Assembly: GCF_014635565.1 (NCBI RefSeq)
Contig: NZ_BMDB01000003.1
Span: 124,001 to 188,000, forward strand
DNA: 64,000 nucleotides
DNA from: Phocicoccus schoeneichii
GTDB taxonomy: Bacteria > Bacillota > Bacilli > Staphylococcales > Salinicoccaceae
Direction: 5' to 3'
Position 1 is the first letter of the stretch; every line of letters starts with the position of its first letter. Below the pieces are notes generated by a model. The model saw nothing but the letters and a program-made list of their open reading frames with translations, was not told where the DNA came from and did no database searches. The position numbers and the translations under genes are program-made. This document shows, piece after piece, positions 57,738 through 64,000 of the stretch.

Positions 57738-58337
57738 TTAAATTTCATTCTCTTTTACCGCTTTTAAAATGTAATACCCTTTATCTTTTCGTGCAATTTC
57801 TACGTTGCCAAAAAGACGCTCTAATTCTTTTTTATATGACGGCATCCCTTGCTTTTTTTGTACAACCATATAAAAGCTACCATCCTCATTTAATCTATTA
57901 AAACCGTCAGAGAGAATTTCCATAACGATTTTCTTACCAACTCTAAACGGAGGATTTGTGATATAAAGATCAGCCTTCATATCCATAGAGTCATATGCTT
58001 CACGTTCCATCACTGTACCAGTGACCTGATTCATGTCTAAATTTTCAAGAGATACATCCATCGCATCTCTATTAACATCTACCATTAACGGTTTCGTTTT
58101 AAATTGATCAGCTAATATTACTGAAATCGCACCATAACCAGAACCCATATCGATAAAATCAGAAGGTTCATCTACTGTATCTAATACTGTTTCGATTAAA
58201 ACATTAGAACCATAGTCTACTGCGTCTTTTGAAAATACGCCACGATCTGTTTTAAATACGTAATTTTTCCCGCGAAAGTTGTGAGTAATTCTTTGATATG
58301 CATGTGGTGTATCGTCATTTGTATAGTAATGAGACAA
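57738..58337 (-). CDS. ybxB: class I SAM-dependent methyltransferase (RsmC-like, YbxB)
   Basis: A 199-residue methyltransferase: SAM-binding FIDMGSGYGAISVILAD, acidic motif LMVDVNRDAM, and ITNPPFRVGKKIV, the N-P-P-F signature of RsmC/RlmG-type enzymes that methylate an exocyclic amine of guanine in rRNA. I start at TTG 58337 because GGAGGAG lies six bases before it; longer frames run upstream of that site. It lies between rplL and rpoB, as in Bacillus and Staphylococcus. The RNA target is unknown. Confidence 0.87.
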   Translation of the reverse strand: MSHYYTNDDTPHAYQRITHNFRGKNYVFKTDRGVFSKDAVDYGSNVLIETVLDTVDEPSDFIDMGSGYGAISVILADQFKTKPLMVDVNRDAMDVSLENLDMNQVTGTVMEREAYDSMDMKADLYITNPPFRVGKKIVMEILSDGFNRLNEDGSFYMVVQKKQGMPSYKKELERLFGNVEIARKDKGYYILKAVKENEI

Positions 58338-58371
58338 ATAAATCTCCTCCTTATCACTTACAAAGATAGCA

Positions 58372-58405
58372 GAAAAAAGACCCATAAACCAATGTTTATG
58401 AGTCT
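58372..58405 (-). terminator. terminator after rplL
   Basis: A 12-bp stem (58378-58389 with 58394-58405, including one G-U pair) and T6 on the minus strand. Confidence 0.85.
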
Positions 58406-58424
58406 CTTTATTTTAGACACAAAA

Positions 58425-58796
58425 TTATTTAACTTCTACGCCTGCGCCAACTTCTTCAAGTTTAGCTTTAAGCTCGTCTGCTTCTTCTTGTGTAACGCCT
58501 TCTTTGATTACTTTAGGAGCGTTGTCTACGATTTCTTTAGCTTCTTTAAGACCTAAACCAGTTACCTCACGTACTACTTTGATAACTTTGATCTTAGAAG
58601 AACCAGCGCTTGTAAGTTCAACGTCGAATTCAGTTTTCTCCTCAGCACCAGCGTCTCCGCCTGCTGCTCCAGCTGCTGCTACAGGAGCTGCTGCTGTTAC
58701 TCCGAACTCTTCTTCGATTGCTTCTACTAATTCATTTAATTCTAAAACTGACATTTCTTTGATAGCTTCAATGATATCTTCTTTTTTAAGTGCCAT
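58425..58796 (-). CDS. rplL: 50S ribosomal protein L7/L12
   Basis: A 123-residue L7/L12: an N-terminal dimerisation helix ([27 protein letters not shown], shown by [14 protein letters not shown]), an Ala/Gly-rich hinge ([12 protein letters not shown]) and a C-terminal factor-binding domain ([23 protein letters not shown]; core [12 protein letters not shown]). It recruits translation factors to the stalk. It is the last gene before a strong terminator. Confidence 0.98.
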   Translation of the reverse strand: MALKKEDIIEAIKEMSVLELNELVEAIEEEFGVTAAAPVAAAGAAGGDAGAEEKTEFDVELTSAGSSKIKVIKVVREVTGLGLKEAKEIVDNAPKVIKEGVTQEEADELKAKLEEVGAGVEVK

Positions 58797-58838
58797 TTTA
58801 ATTTTCCTCCATTTTTTTAATTTAATTAAATAGCTTGA

Positions 58839-59357
58839 TTACGCTTCTTCAGTTGCTTCTTCTGTGCCTTCTTCTTTTTGTTCGCTAACAGCTTTAACCG
58901 CATAAGCGAAGTTGCGCATTGGCGCTTGTAGAACAGAAAGGAACATTGATACAAGTCCTTCTTTTGAAGGTAATGTTGCGATTTTTTTGATGTCTTCAAC
59001 AGAAGTTACTACACCTTCAACTACCGCACCTTTAATTTCTAGTGCTTCGTTGTTTTTACTAAATGAGTGAAGTACTTTTGCAGGCGCGATTACATCTTCG
59101 TTAGAGAATGCGATTGCGTTTGGTCCTGATAGAAGTTCATCTAATCCTTCGATTCCAACTTCTTCTACAGCACGACGTACCATAGTGTTTTTATAAACGT
59201 GGAAGTCTACTCCTGCTTCACGTAGTTGTTTACGTAATTCAGTTGCTTCTGCTACTGAAAGACCTTGGTAGTCTACGATTACAGTTGAAACCGAGTTTTT
59301 GAATTGTTCTGCGATTTCAGAAACGCGTTGTTTCTTCATTTCGATAACATTTGACAT
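58839..59357 (-). CDS. rplJ: 50S ribosomal protein L10
   Basis: A 172-residue L10: [31 protein letters not shown] near the start (parts [17 protein letters not shown] and VYKNT), the L12-binding C-terminal helix ([16 protein letters not shown]) and a short acidic tail. It forms the stalk base with L7/L12. An L10-type leader precedes it and its terminator-like hairpin can stop transcription when L10 is in excess. Confidence 0.98.
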   Translation of the reverse strand: MSNVIEMKKQRVSEIAEQFKNSVSTVIVDYQGLSVAEATELRKQLREAGVDFHVYKNTMVRRAVEEVGIEGLDELLSGPNAIAFSNEDVIAPAKVLHSFSKNNEALEIKGAVVEGVVTSVEDIKKIATLPSKEGLVSMFLSVLQAPMRNFAYAVKAVSEQKEEGTEEATEEA

Positions 59358-59392
59358 TCAGTTACACCTCCATAATTTTGTGTCTTGGTGCA

Positions 59393-59532
59393 ATAAAAAA
59401 AGCACCTTTTACCCTCGGCAAAAAGTGCTTGAATATATATAGTATATACAAGTCATTTTTCATTGCCTCGGTAGGATGATCTTTTAAGTGATTGATAAAA
59501 ACATCAATTACTCCTACTGTCTTAGGTAAGTT
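59393..59532 (-). ncRNA. ribosomal protein L10 leader with attenuator
   Basis: On the minus strand, ACAGTAGGAG and later ATCCTACCGAGG are the paired, conserved elements of the Bacillota L10 leader. It ends in a hairpin, AAGCAC.../GTGCTT (59395-59430), with T7. L10-L12 complex binding is known to control this leader type. Confidence 0.88.
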
Positions 59533-59593
59533 TATTAAAATTCACAAGAGTAAATATATCAAATACACCTACTCTTGTCAATATATAATTAAA

Positions 59594-60292
59594 TTAGTCA
59601 ATTCTTACTGCAGATGGTTCTACTGTTACTCCAGGACCCATCGTGCTTGAAACAGTTACGCTCTTGAAGTAAGTACCTTTAGCTGAAGCAGGTTTTGCTT
59701 TAACTAATGCATCATGTAATGCATTGAAGTTTTCTACTAATTTGTCAGTACCGAATGATACACGACCGATTGTAGCGTGAACAATACCAGATTTTTCAGC
59801 ACGGTATTCTACTTTACCAGCTTTGATTTCTTCAACTGCTTTTTTAACGTCCATAGTTACAGTACCCGTTTTAGGGTTTGGCATTAAACCTTTAGGCCCT
59901 AATACGCGACCTAGTTTACCAACTTCGCCCATCATGTCAGGTGTTGCAACGATTACGTCAAAGTCAAACCAACCACCGTTGATTTTTTGCGCAAGTTCAG
60001 CCTCACCTACGTAGTCTGCTCCTGCTTCTTCTGCTTCTTTAATTTTGTCGCCTTTTGCGAATACTAATACACGTTGTGTTTTACCAGTTCCGTTAGGTAA
60101 AACCATAGCACCACGAATTTGTTGGTCGTTTTTACGTGTATCAATACCTAGGCGGAAAGCTACATCTACTGATGCATCAAAGTTAGCAATGCTTGTTTCT
60201 TGTGCAAGCTTAACTGCTTCTTCGATTGAGTAAGTAGATTCTTGATCGAATTTCTCTAGCGCTGCTAGATACTTTTTACTTCTCTTAGCCAT
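59594..60292 (-). CDS. rplA: 50S ribosomal protein L1
   Basis: A 232-residue L1: [32 protein letters not shown] (part [14 protein letters not shown]), [20 protein letters not shown] (part [15 protein letters not shown]), and a C-terminal [13 protein letters not shown]. It forms the mobile L1 stalk and is a translational repressor in many bacteria. A 23S-like L1-binding motif lies just before its ribosome site. Confidence 0.98.
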   Translation of the reverse strand: MAKRSKKYLAALEKFDQESTYSIEEAVKLAQETSIANFDASVDVAFRLGIDTRKNDQQIRGAMVLPNGTGKTQRVLVFAKGDKIKEAEEAGADYVGEAELAQKINGGWFDFDVIVATPDMMGEVGKLGRVLGPKGLMPNPKTGTVTMDVKKAVEEIKAGKVEYRAEKSGIVHATIGRVSFGTDKLVENFNALHDALVKAKPASAKGTYFKSVTVSSTMGPGVTVEPSAVRID

Positions 60293-60305
60293 TATATTTC
60301 CTCCT

Positions 60306-60333
60306 TGTGGTTATAGCGGGTTAACCTCCCACA
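60306..60333 (-). promoter_or_regulatory. L1-binding RNA motif before rplA
   Basis: On the minus strand TGTGGGAGG...(T)AACCACA, immediately before GGAGG of rplA. It mimics the 23S rRNA L1 site (GGTGGGAGG...ACCACC). Confidence 0.65.
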
Positions 60334-60360
60334 TTGTACCAATACTAATTTTAAAATTTA

Positions 60361-60786
60361 TTATCCTTCTACAGTGAAGCCCATGCTTCGTGCTGTACCT
60401 TCGACCATACGCATAGCCGCTTCTACATCAGCTGCGTTTAAGTCTTCCATTTTCGTTTCAGCAATTTCACGAACTTGATCTCTAGTTACTGTAGCCACTT
60501 TGTTTTTGTTTGGCTCTCCAGAACCTTTTTCAACTTTAGCTGCTTTTTTAAGTAATACAGCTGCAGGTGGAGTTTTAGTAATGAAAGTGAATGAACGATC
60601 TTCATATACTGAAATCTCTACTGGAATAAGTAAACCAGCTTGATCTTGCGTTTGTGCGTTAAATTCTTTTGTGAATCCCATGATGTTAATACCTGCTTGA
60701 CCTAATGCTGGTCCAACTGGTGGTGCAGGAGTTGCCTTACCTGCAGGGATTTGTAATTTAACAACGTTGATAACTTTTTTAGCCAC
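60361..60786 (-). CDS. rplK: 50S ribosomal protein L11
   Basis: A 141-residue L11 with GTG start: [31 protein letters not shown] (parts [20 protein letters not shown] and GINIMGF), [17 protein letters not shown], and [20 protein letters not shown]-like end ([19 protein letters not shown]). It forms the GTPase-associated centre with 23S rRNA. GAGGAGG precedes the GTG. A second L1-binding motif lies in its leader. Confidence 0.98.
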   Translation of the reverse strand: MAKKVINVVKLQIPAGKATPAPPVGPALGQAGINIMGFTKEFNAQTQDQAGLLIPVEISVYEDRSFTFITKTPPAAVLLKKAAKVEKGSGEPNKNKVATVTRDQVREIAETKMEDLNAADVEAAMRMVEGTARSMGFTVEG

Positions 60787-60811
60787 GATGTCAACCTCCT
60801 CTTTATCGTGA

Positions 60812-60847
60812 TGTGGTCACAGGATGTTAATATTTCATCCTCCCACT
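60812..60847 (-). promoter_or_regulatory. L1-binding RNA motif in the rplK leader
   Basis: On the minus strand GAGTGGGAGG, a GGATG/CATCC hairpin, then GACCACATC: again the 23S L1-site layout, in the leader of rplK. Confidence 0.65.
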
Positions 60848-60858
60848 CGCATTCTTTA

Positions 60859-60887
60859 TAAAAAAGATGGCCGTAATTTACGACCAT
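60859..60887 (-). terminator. nusG terminator
   Basis: Stem ATGG-CGTAA/TTACG-CCAT (60867-60887, one mismatch) and T6 on the minus strand. Confidence 0.8.
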
Positions 60888-60926
60888 ATTATAATACCAC
60901 ATTAAACTTTAAATTTCAAATGTTTT

Positions 60927-61469
60927 TTAGTTATGTTTTTCAATTTGATCATATTCCACTTCAACCGGAGTTTCACGACCAAATAATTCAACAAGAACAG
61001 TCAGTTTAAATTTCTCTTTGTCGATAAAGTCTATGATACCTTGTTGGTTTTTAAACGGACCATCGATAATCGTCACGTGTTCACCAAGTTCAACATCAAA
61101 ATCTACAGTACGTTCATTCATACCCATTGAACGTAAAATGAACTTCACTTCGTCTGGTAAAAGTGGGTTTGGTTTTGAACCCGCACCTTGTGAACCAACG
61201 AAACCAGTTACGCCTGGTGTGTTGCGCACAACATACCACGACTCATCTGTCATCATCATTTCAACTAATACGTATCCTGGGAAAGTCTTTTTCTTTTGAA
61301 CTTTCTTTTTACCATCTTTAAACGTTGTTTCTTCCTCTTCAGGAACGACAACGCGGAATATTTGATCTTGCATGTTCATAGACTCAAGTCTTGCAAGCAA
61401 GTTCTCATTTACTTTATTTTCATATCCAGAGTACGTATGAATTGCATACCACTGTTTCTCTTCGGACAT
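60927..61469 (-). CDS. nusG: transcription termination/antitermination factor NusG
   Basis: A 180-residue NusG: N-terminal NGN domain (WYAIHTYSGYENKV, FPGYVLVEM, WYVVRNTPGVTGFVG) and a C-terminal KOW domain (GPFKNQQGIIDFIDKEKFKLTVLVELFGRETPVEV, part GPFKNQQGIIDFID). It couples RNA polymerase to ribosomes or Rho. It lies after rpmG-secE, and is followed by a terminator. Confidence 0.97.
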   Translation of the reverse strand: MSEEKQWYAIHTYSGYENKVNENLLARLESMNMQDQIFRVVVPEEEETTFKDGKKKVQKKKTFPGYVLVEMMMTDESWYVVRNTPGVTGFVGSQGAGSKPNPLLPDEVKFILRSMGMNERTVDFDVELGEHVTIIDGPFKNQQGIIDFIDKEKFKLTVLVELFGRETPVEVEYDQIEKHN

Positions 61470-61487
61470 CTAATCGCTCCTTTAATT

Positions 61488-61664
61488 TTACACATTGTCT
61501 ATTAAGAAAGTAACGCCTAGGTCTATTGCATAAAAAAAGAATAAGAAAAAGATTACTGTAACGACTACGATTGTCGTGTAATTCACTACTTCTTTACCTG
61601 TTGGCCAACTTACTTTTTTCATTTCACTAACGACGTTAGCAAAAAAGTTTTTGTTATTATTCAT
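61488..61664 (-). CDS. secE: preprotein translocase subunit SecE
   Basis: A 58-residue protein not covered by longer-frame searches. It starts [21 protein letters not shown]: the amphipathic helix with the family motif [15 protein letters not shown], followed by one membrane helix ([19 protein letters not shown]). It clamps SecY in the translocon. Ribosome site AGGAGG precedes ATG 61664. It sits between rpmG and nusG, the standard place. Confidence 0.95.
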   Translation of the reverse strand: MNNNKNFFANVVSEMKKVSWPTGKEVVNYTTIVVVTVIFFLFFFYAIDLGVTFLIDNV

Positions 61665-61684
61665 TGGGAAATTATCCTCCTACC

Positions 61685-61819
61685 TCATATAGAACTCTTA
61701 TGAGTAGTATGACGGTTGCACGTCTTACAATATTTTTTAACTTCTAATCGTGTGGAGAGCGAACCTTCCACTCTGTAATTTCTGTTGCCACATTCACTGC
61801 AAATAAGCGCGACCTTCAC
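61685..61819 (-). CDS. rpmG: 50S ribosomal protein L33, zinc-binding form
   Basis: A 44-residue L33 with GTG start at 61819, preceded by GAGG at seven bases. It has four zinc-ligand Cys in two C-x-x-C pairs (CSEC at 7-10, CKTC at 31-34), with [10 protein letters not shown] and RLEVKKYC between them, and ends HTTHKSSI. Zinc-containing paralogues are typically replaced by Cys-free ones under zinc limitation. It lies 20 bases before secE, as in Staphylococcus. Confidence 0.92.
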   Translation of the reverse strand: MKVALICSECGNRNYRVEGSLSTRLEVKKYCKTCNRHTTHKSSI

Positions 61820-61871
61820 ATTGTTGCCTCATTTCAATTCTTATTTACTATACCGATTAGAACGCCATTTG

Positions 61872-62456
61872 TCAATAAACCCAAGACTTAAGTTTCTTTT
61901 GATCTATCCGGTATACCGTGTTTTTTATCGACTTTTCTGTGCGTTTAAACTCAGCTGCAATTTCTTTAACGCTAAAGCCTTTTTCTATTTGTTTATGCAC
62001 TTCATTTTCAAACTTAGAAAGTGGCACAGATTTATAGAAATTCCCTTTAAAGTCTTCTAATAATAGATTACCATACGTGTCGTATTCTGCCATTACATCT
62101 CTTCTCGACTCAAGCAAACTTTCGTGGAACACTTCGTTTTTAGCCTGATCAAAAATTCTCTTCCAATAATTCATGAGTTCAAAATACACACTCCTTAAGC
62201 AATAGTTTTCAAAGTTTCCGATACCTGCTTCATACTTCATACAGAGCTCAATCGCAAACTCCATCATCTGTTGCTCCATATCTTCTCTCGTATGTGGATC
62301 TAGCGTGTGTCTATAAGTCATTTTTCGAACGCTTGGCCGAATGACCTTATCCACTTCATCAAACTTTGCTAAATCGCCATTCTTAACGTCAAGTGCATAC
62401 TGGTTTAATCTCGCCTTCTCTCTGATGAGATAGACAATTTTTCTGATAAAGTACAT
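61872..62456 (-). CDS. sigH: SigH-like alternative sigma factor
   Basis: A 194-residue sigma-70-like protein. A region-2-like helix set (AIELCMKYEAGIGNFENYCLRSVYFELMNYWKR, parts GNFENYCLRSVYFELMNYW) and a region-4 helix-turn-helix (EKGFSVKEIAAEFKRTEKSIKNTVYRID, part GFSVKEIAAEFKRTEKSIKN) are visible. Its place between rae1 and rpmG is that of staphylococcal sigH, which controls competence genes. Sequence similarity is low in this family, so the name rests partly on position. GAGGTGG precedes ATG 62456. Confidence 0.8.
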   Translation of the reverse strand: MYFIRKIVYLIREKARLNQYALDVKNGDLAKFDEVDKVIRPSVRKMTYRHTLDPHTREDMEQQMMEFAIELCMKYEAGIGNFENYCLRSVYFELMNYWKRIFDQAKNEVFHESLLESRRDVMAEYDTYGNLLLEDFKGNFYKSVPLSKFENEVHKQIEKGFSVKEIAAEFKRTEKSIKNTVYRIDQKKLKSWVY

Positions 62457-62514
62457 GCGCCACCTCTAGTTTTTACATTCATCATAAGTGGGATGCACGC
62501 GTTTTACAAATCGC

Positions 62515-63039
62515 TCATTTAAAGCCGCGACGCAGTTTTTCAAGTTTTAAAAGCGTTTCTTCATCAATGTCTAGTTTTGACTTAGGAATTTTTCGATTAT
62601 TGACCATTACCTCTTTGGAAATATTTTTTTCTGCATATTCGAGTTCAATCCACATTTCTCTCGATGACATGCGATATGCTCCATAAGAAAATATCGCGTT
62701 TTGTTCAGGTAAGTCTGAAGTGACGACCGTAATATCCGTTAAGTGCGGATGGTACGTATTGTACACAAAGCGTTCGATGTATTCATCTGCCGTTTCTTTT
62801 TCTTTTGTAAAAATAACTTTGACATCATGAAAGTCATACTCTGTTTCTTTTGACTTCACTTCATACGCATCGAATACACACAATATTTCATACTTTGAAA
62901 CAGCGGCGAACTCTGAGAGGACTCTGAGCATTTCATCTCTCGCAAGTTCTAAGCTCATCAAACTATCTTGAAACAGACGCTCTTTCGCACCAATTAAGTT
63001 ATAACCGTCGACTAATAGTATGTTTCTTTTTTTACGCAA
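62515..63039 (-). CDS. rae1: Rae1/YacP family ribosome-associated endoribonuclease
   Basis: A 174-residue NYN (PIN-like) domain protein: ILLVDGYNLIGA with the catalytic Asp, FDAYEVKSKE, FTKEKETADEYIERF and VVTSDLPEQNAIF, the acidic cluster of the fold. In Bacillus, Rae1 (YacP) cleaves mRNA in the ribosomal A site. The start is TTG 63039, six bases after AGGTGAG and just beyond the rlmB stop. The order rlmB-rae1-sigH is conserved. Confidence 0.9.
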   Translation of the reverse strand: MRKKRNILLVDGYNLIGAKERLFQDSLMSLELARDEMLRVLSEFAAVSKYEILCVFDAYEVKSKETEYDFHDVKVIFTKEKETADEYIERFVYNTYHPHLTDITVVTSDLPEQNAIFSYGAYRMSSREMWIELEYAEKNISKEVMVNNRKIPKSKLDIDEETLLKLEKLRRGFK

Positions 63040-63041
63040 GT

Positions 63042-63785
63042 TTACTCACCTACCGGATGTTGCTTACGATACACCTCGTACATGAGTAGCGCTGCGGATA
63101 CACTTGCGTTTAAGCTCGTAATTTTACCGACCATTGGGATCGATACTGTGAAATCACATTTCTCTAACGTTTTCTTAGAGATACCTTCTCCTTCACTACC
63201 TATGATGAGGAGTGTGTTCACATCTGCTGGATAATCGCGATAGTCCATGTCCGCATGCTGGCTTGTGCCAACAGTCCAGAACCCTGCATCTTTCAGCTTA
63301 TCAATCGTTTGATTAACGTTAGTTACGCGGACGACAGGCACGTATTCAATCGCACCTGTTGACGTGCGCGCAACTGTTTCAGTCACTTGCACACTGCGAC
63401 GATTTGGAATGATCACTGCATCAAATCCGGTCGCATCCGCAGTTCTGAGAATAGAACCTAGGTTGTGTGGATCCTCTAATCCATCTAATAGAATAAAGTT
63501 CGCGCGCTTGCCACTAAACGCTTCAATTAGAGTTTCGAGTGACGTATAGTCATACGCACTTAATAGCGCTATAACCCCTTGATGTCTTTCTTTCGTATGT
63601 TCTTCTAATTTATTTTTTGGCACTTTTTGAACGACCACGCGTTCTTTTTTCGCCAGTTTCATAATTTCTTTTAGCTGTTCCATCTGTGCCGTGTCTTGAA
63701 TGAGAATTTTATTGATATCTCTAGATCCTTTAAGCGCCTCACGTACGGCATTTCTACCAACTACGATTGATTCTGTCACATCCAT
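63042..63785 (-). CDS. rlmB: RlmB-type 23S rRNA 2'-O-methyltransferase
   Basis: A 247-residue SpoU/TrmH-family enzyme: N-terminal L30e-like domain (VVGRNAVREALKG), then the knotted catalytic domain with LDGLEDPHNLGSILRTAD (motif 1), IGSEGEGISKKTLEKCD (motif 2) and IPMVGKITSLNASVSAALLMYE (motif 3; part SLNASVSAALLMYE). It methylates the 2'-OH of G2251 in 23S rRNA. ATG 63785 overlaps the mrnC stop by one base; GTG 63779 has better spacing from AGGGG and may be the real start. Confidence 0.9.
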   Translation of the reverse strand: MDVTESIVVGRNAVREALKGSRDINKILIQDTAQMEQLKEIMKLAKKERVVVQKVPKNKLEEHTKERHQGVIALLSAYDYTSLETLIEAFSGKRANFILLDGLEDPHNLGSILRTADATGFDAVIIPNRRSVQVTETVARTSTGAIEYVPVVRVTNVNQTIDKLKDAGFWTVGTSQHADMDYRDYPADVNTLLIIGSEGEGISKKTLEKCDFTVSIPMVGKITSLNASVSAALLMYEVYRKQHPVGE

Positions 63786-64000
63786 CACCCCTGTTTATAA
63801 ATTTCTTTCATAATTTCTTCAATACGTTTATGTTTGTCAGATAAAAACAAATCTCCAATGAGCGCTTCTATACCCGTTGCATTTCTGTACTCTTTTATAG
63901 AAGCATTTTTTGCTCTTGTCGCACTCGATTTATTGCGAGCTTTTCTCGCAATATTCCACTCTTCTTCAGTAATAAACTCAGATTCTCGTAGGGTTAATAG
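63785..64000 (-). CDS. mrnC: Mini-ribonuclease III, C-terminal part (cut by window edge)
   Basis: The last 71 residues: RKARNKSSATRAKNASIKEYRNATGIEALIGDLFL (core parts RKARNKSS and YRNATGIEALIGDLFL), then SDKHKRIEEIMKEIY. The Y-R-x-A-T-G-x-E-A-L-I-G-x-L block is the RNase III catalytic-domain end characteristic of MrnC, which matures 23S rRNA. It precedes rlmB, with which it shares a base. The N-terminus lies beyond the window. Confidence 0.9.
   Translation of the reverse strand, partial: LLTLRESEFITEEEWNIARKARNKSSATRAKNASIKEYRNATGIEALIGDLFLSDKHKRIEEIMKEIYKQG

Overview
The window is a chromosomal segment from a low-GC Bacillota, most likely a Staphylococcaceae outside Staphylococcus itself (Jeotgalicoccus, Nosocomiicoccus or Salinicoccus type). 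The signs are staphylococcal order in the block mrnC-rlmB-rae1-sigH-rpmG-secE-nusG-rplKA-rplJL-ybxB-rpoBC-rpsLG-fusA-tuf, followed by M20 hydrolases, kbl and a threonine dehydrogenase-like gene; an HssRS-HrtAB heme system; HemQ; YojF/BshB2 for bacillithiol; LipL; and staphylococcal-type CadC/CadA. No rRNA or tRNA gene, CRISPR-cas locus or intact insertion sequence was seen. The genus is inferred, not proven.

Layout. 1-2.4 kb: end of an M20 hydrolase, a YfcC-like carrier and a GNAT. 2.4-3.4 kb: a 19-copy 52-bp palindromic tandem array. 3.4-7.2 kb: hrtBA divergent from hssRS, with a good HssR direct repeat between them. 7.4-12 kb: poorly known genes (GNAT-like proteins, a pRiA4b ORF-3-like protein, a NERD protein) and a second, 12-copy array of the same 52-bp unit. 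12-17.3 kb: an alanine/sodium symporter, then a cadCA cadmium cassette flanked by a decayed recombinase and an IS1182-type remnant. 17.3-30.8 kb: aspartase, two peptidases, a BtuF/BtuC-like uptake pair without ATPase, argS, ywiB, ywhD, ywfO, an MFS carrier, lipL and hemQ. 30.8-38 kb: a luciferase-like monooxygenase with flavin reductase, a lipoprotein between twin terminators, ywdK-ywdI-ung, pdxK, yojF-bshB2-folE2 and a 51-bp tandem array. 38-45.5 kb: tadA, a HAD phosphatase, the threonine-to-glycine pair, three tandem M20 hydrolases and a TM2 protein. 45.6-64 kb: the translation/transcription block, all on the minus strand.

Functional links. HrtAB/HssRS (heme detoxification) and HemQ (last step of heme synthesis) are two arms of heme homeostasis. 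The dehydrogenase and Kbl together convert threonine to glycine and acetyl-CoA. YojF and BshB2 belong to bacillithiol synthesis. The ribosomal genes show autoregulation: an L10 leader before rplJ and two 23S-like L1-binding motifs, before rplK and before rplA.

Most unusual points. Three sequence-unrelated families of palindromic repeats share a 51-52 bp period (about five helical turns), and every copy lies between convergent genes. Ribosomal protein S12 carries Arg56 and Ser104, positions where streptomycin resistance is selected. The NERD gene appears to start at AUA. A lipoprotein gene sits between perfect 32-bp direct repeats that contain its terminators. The L7Ae-like gene normally between rpoC and rpsL is missing.
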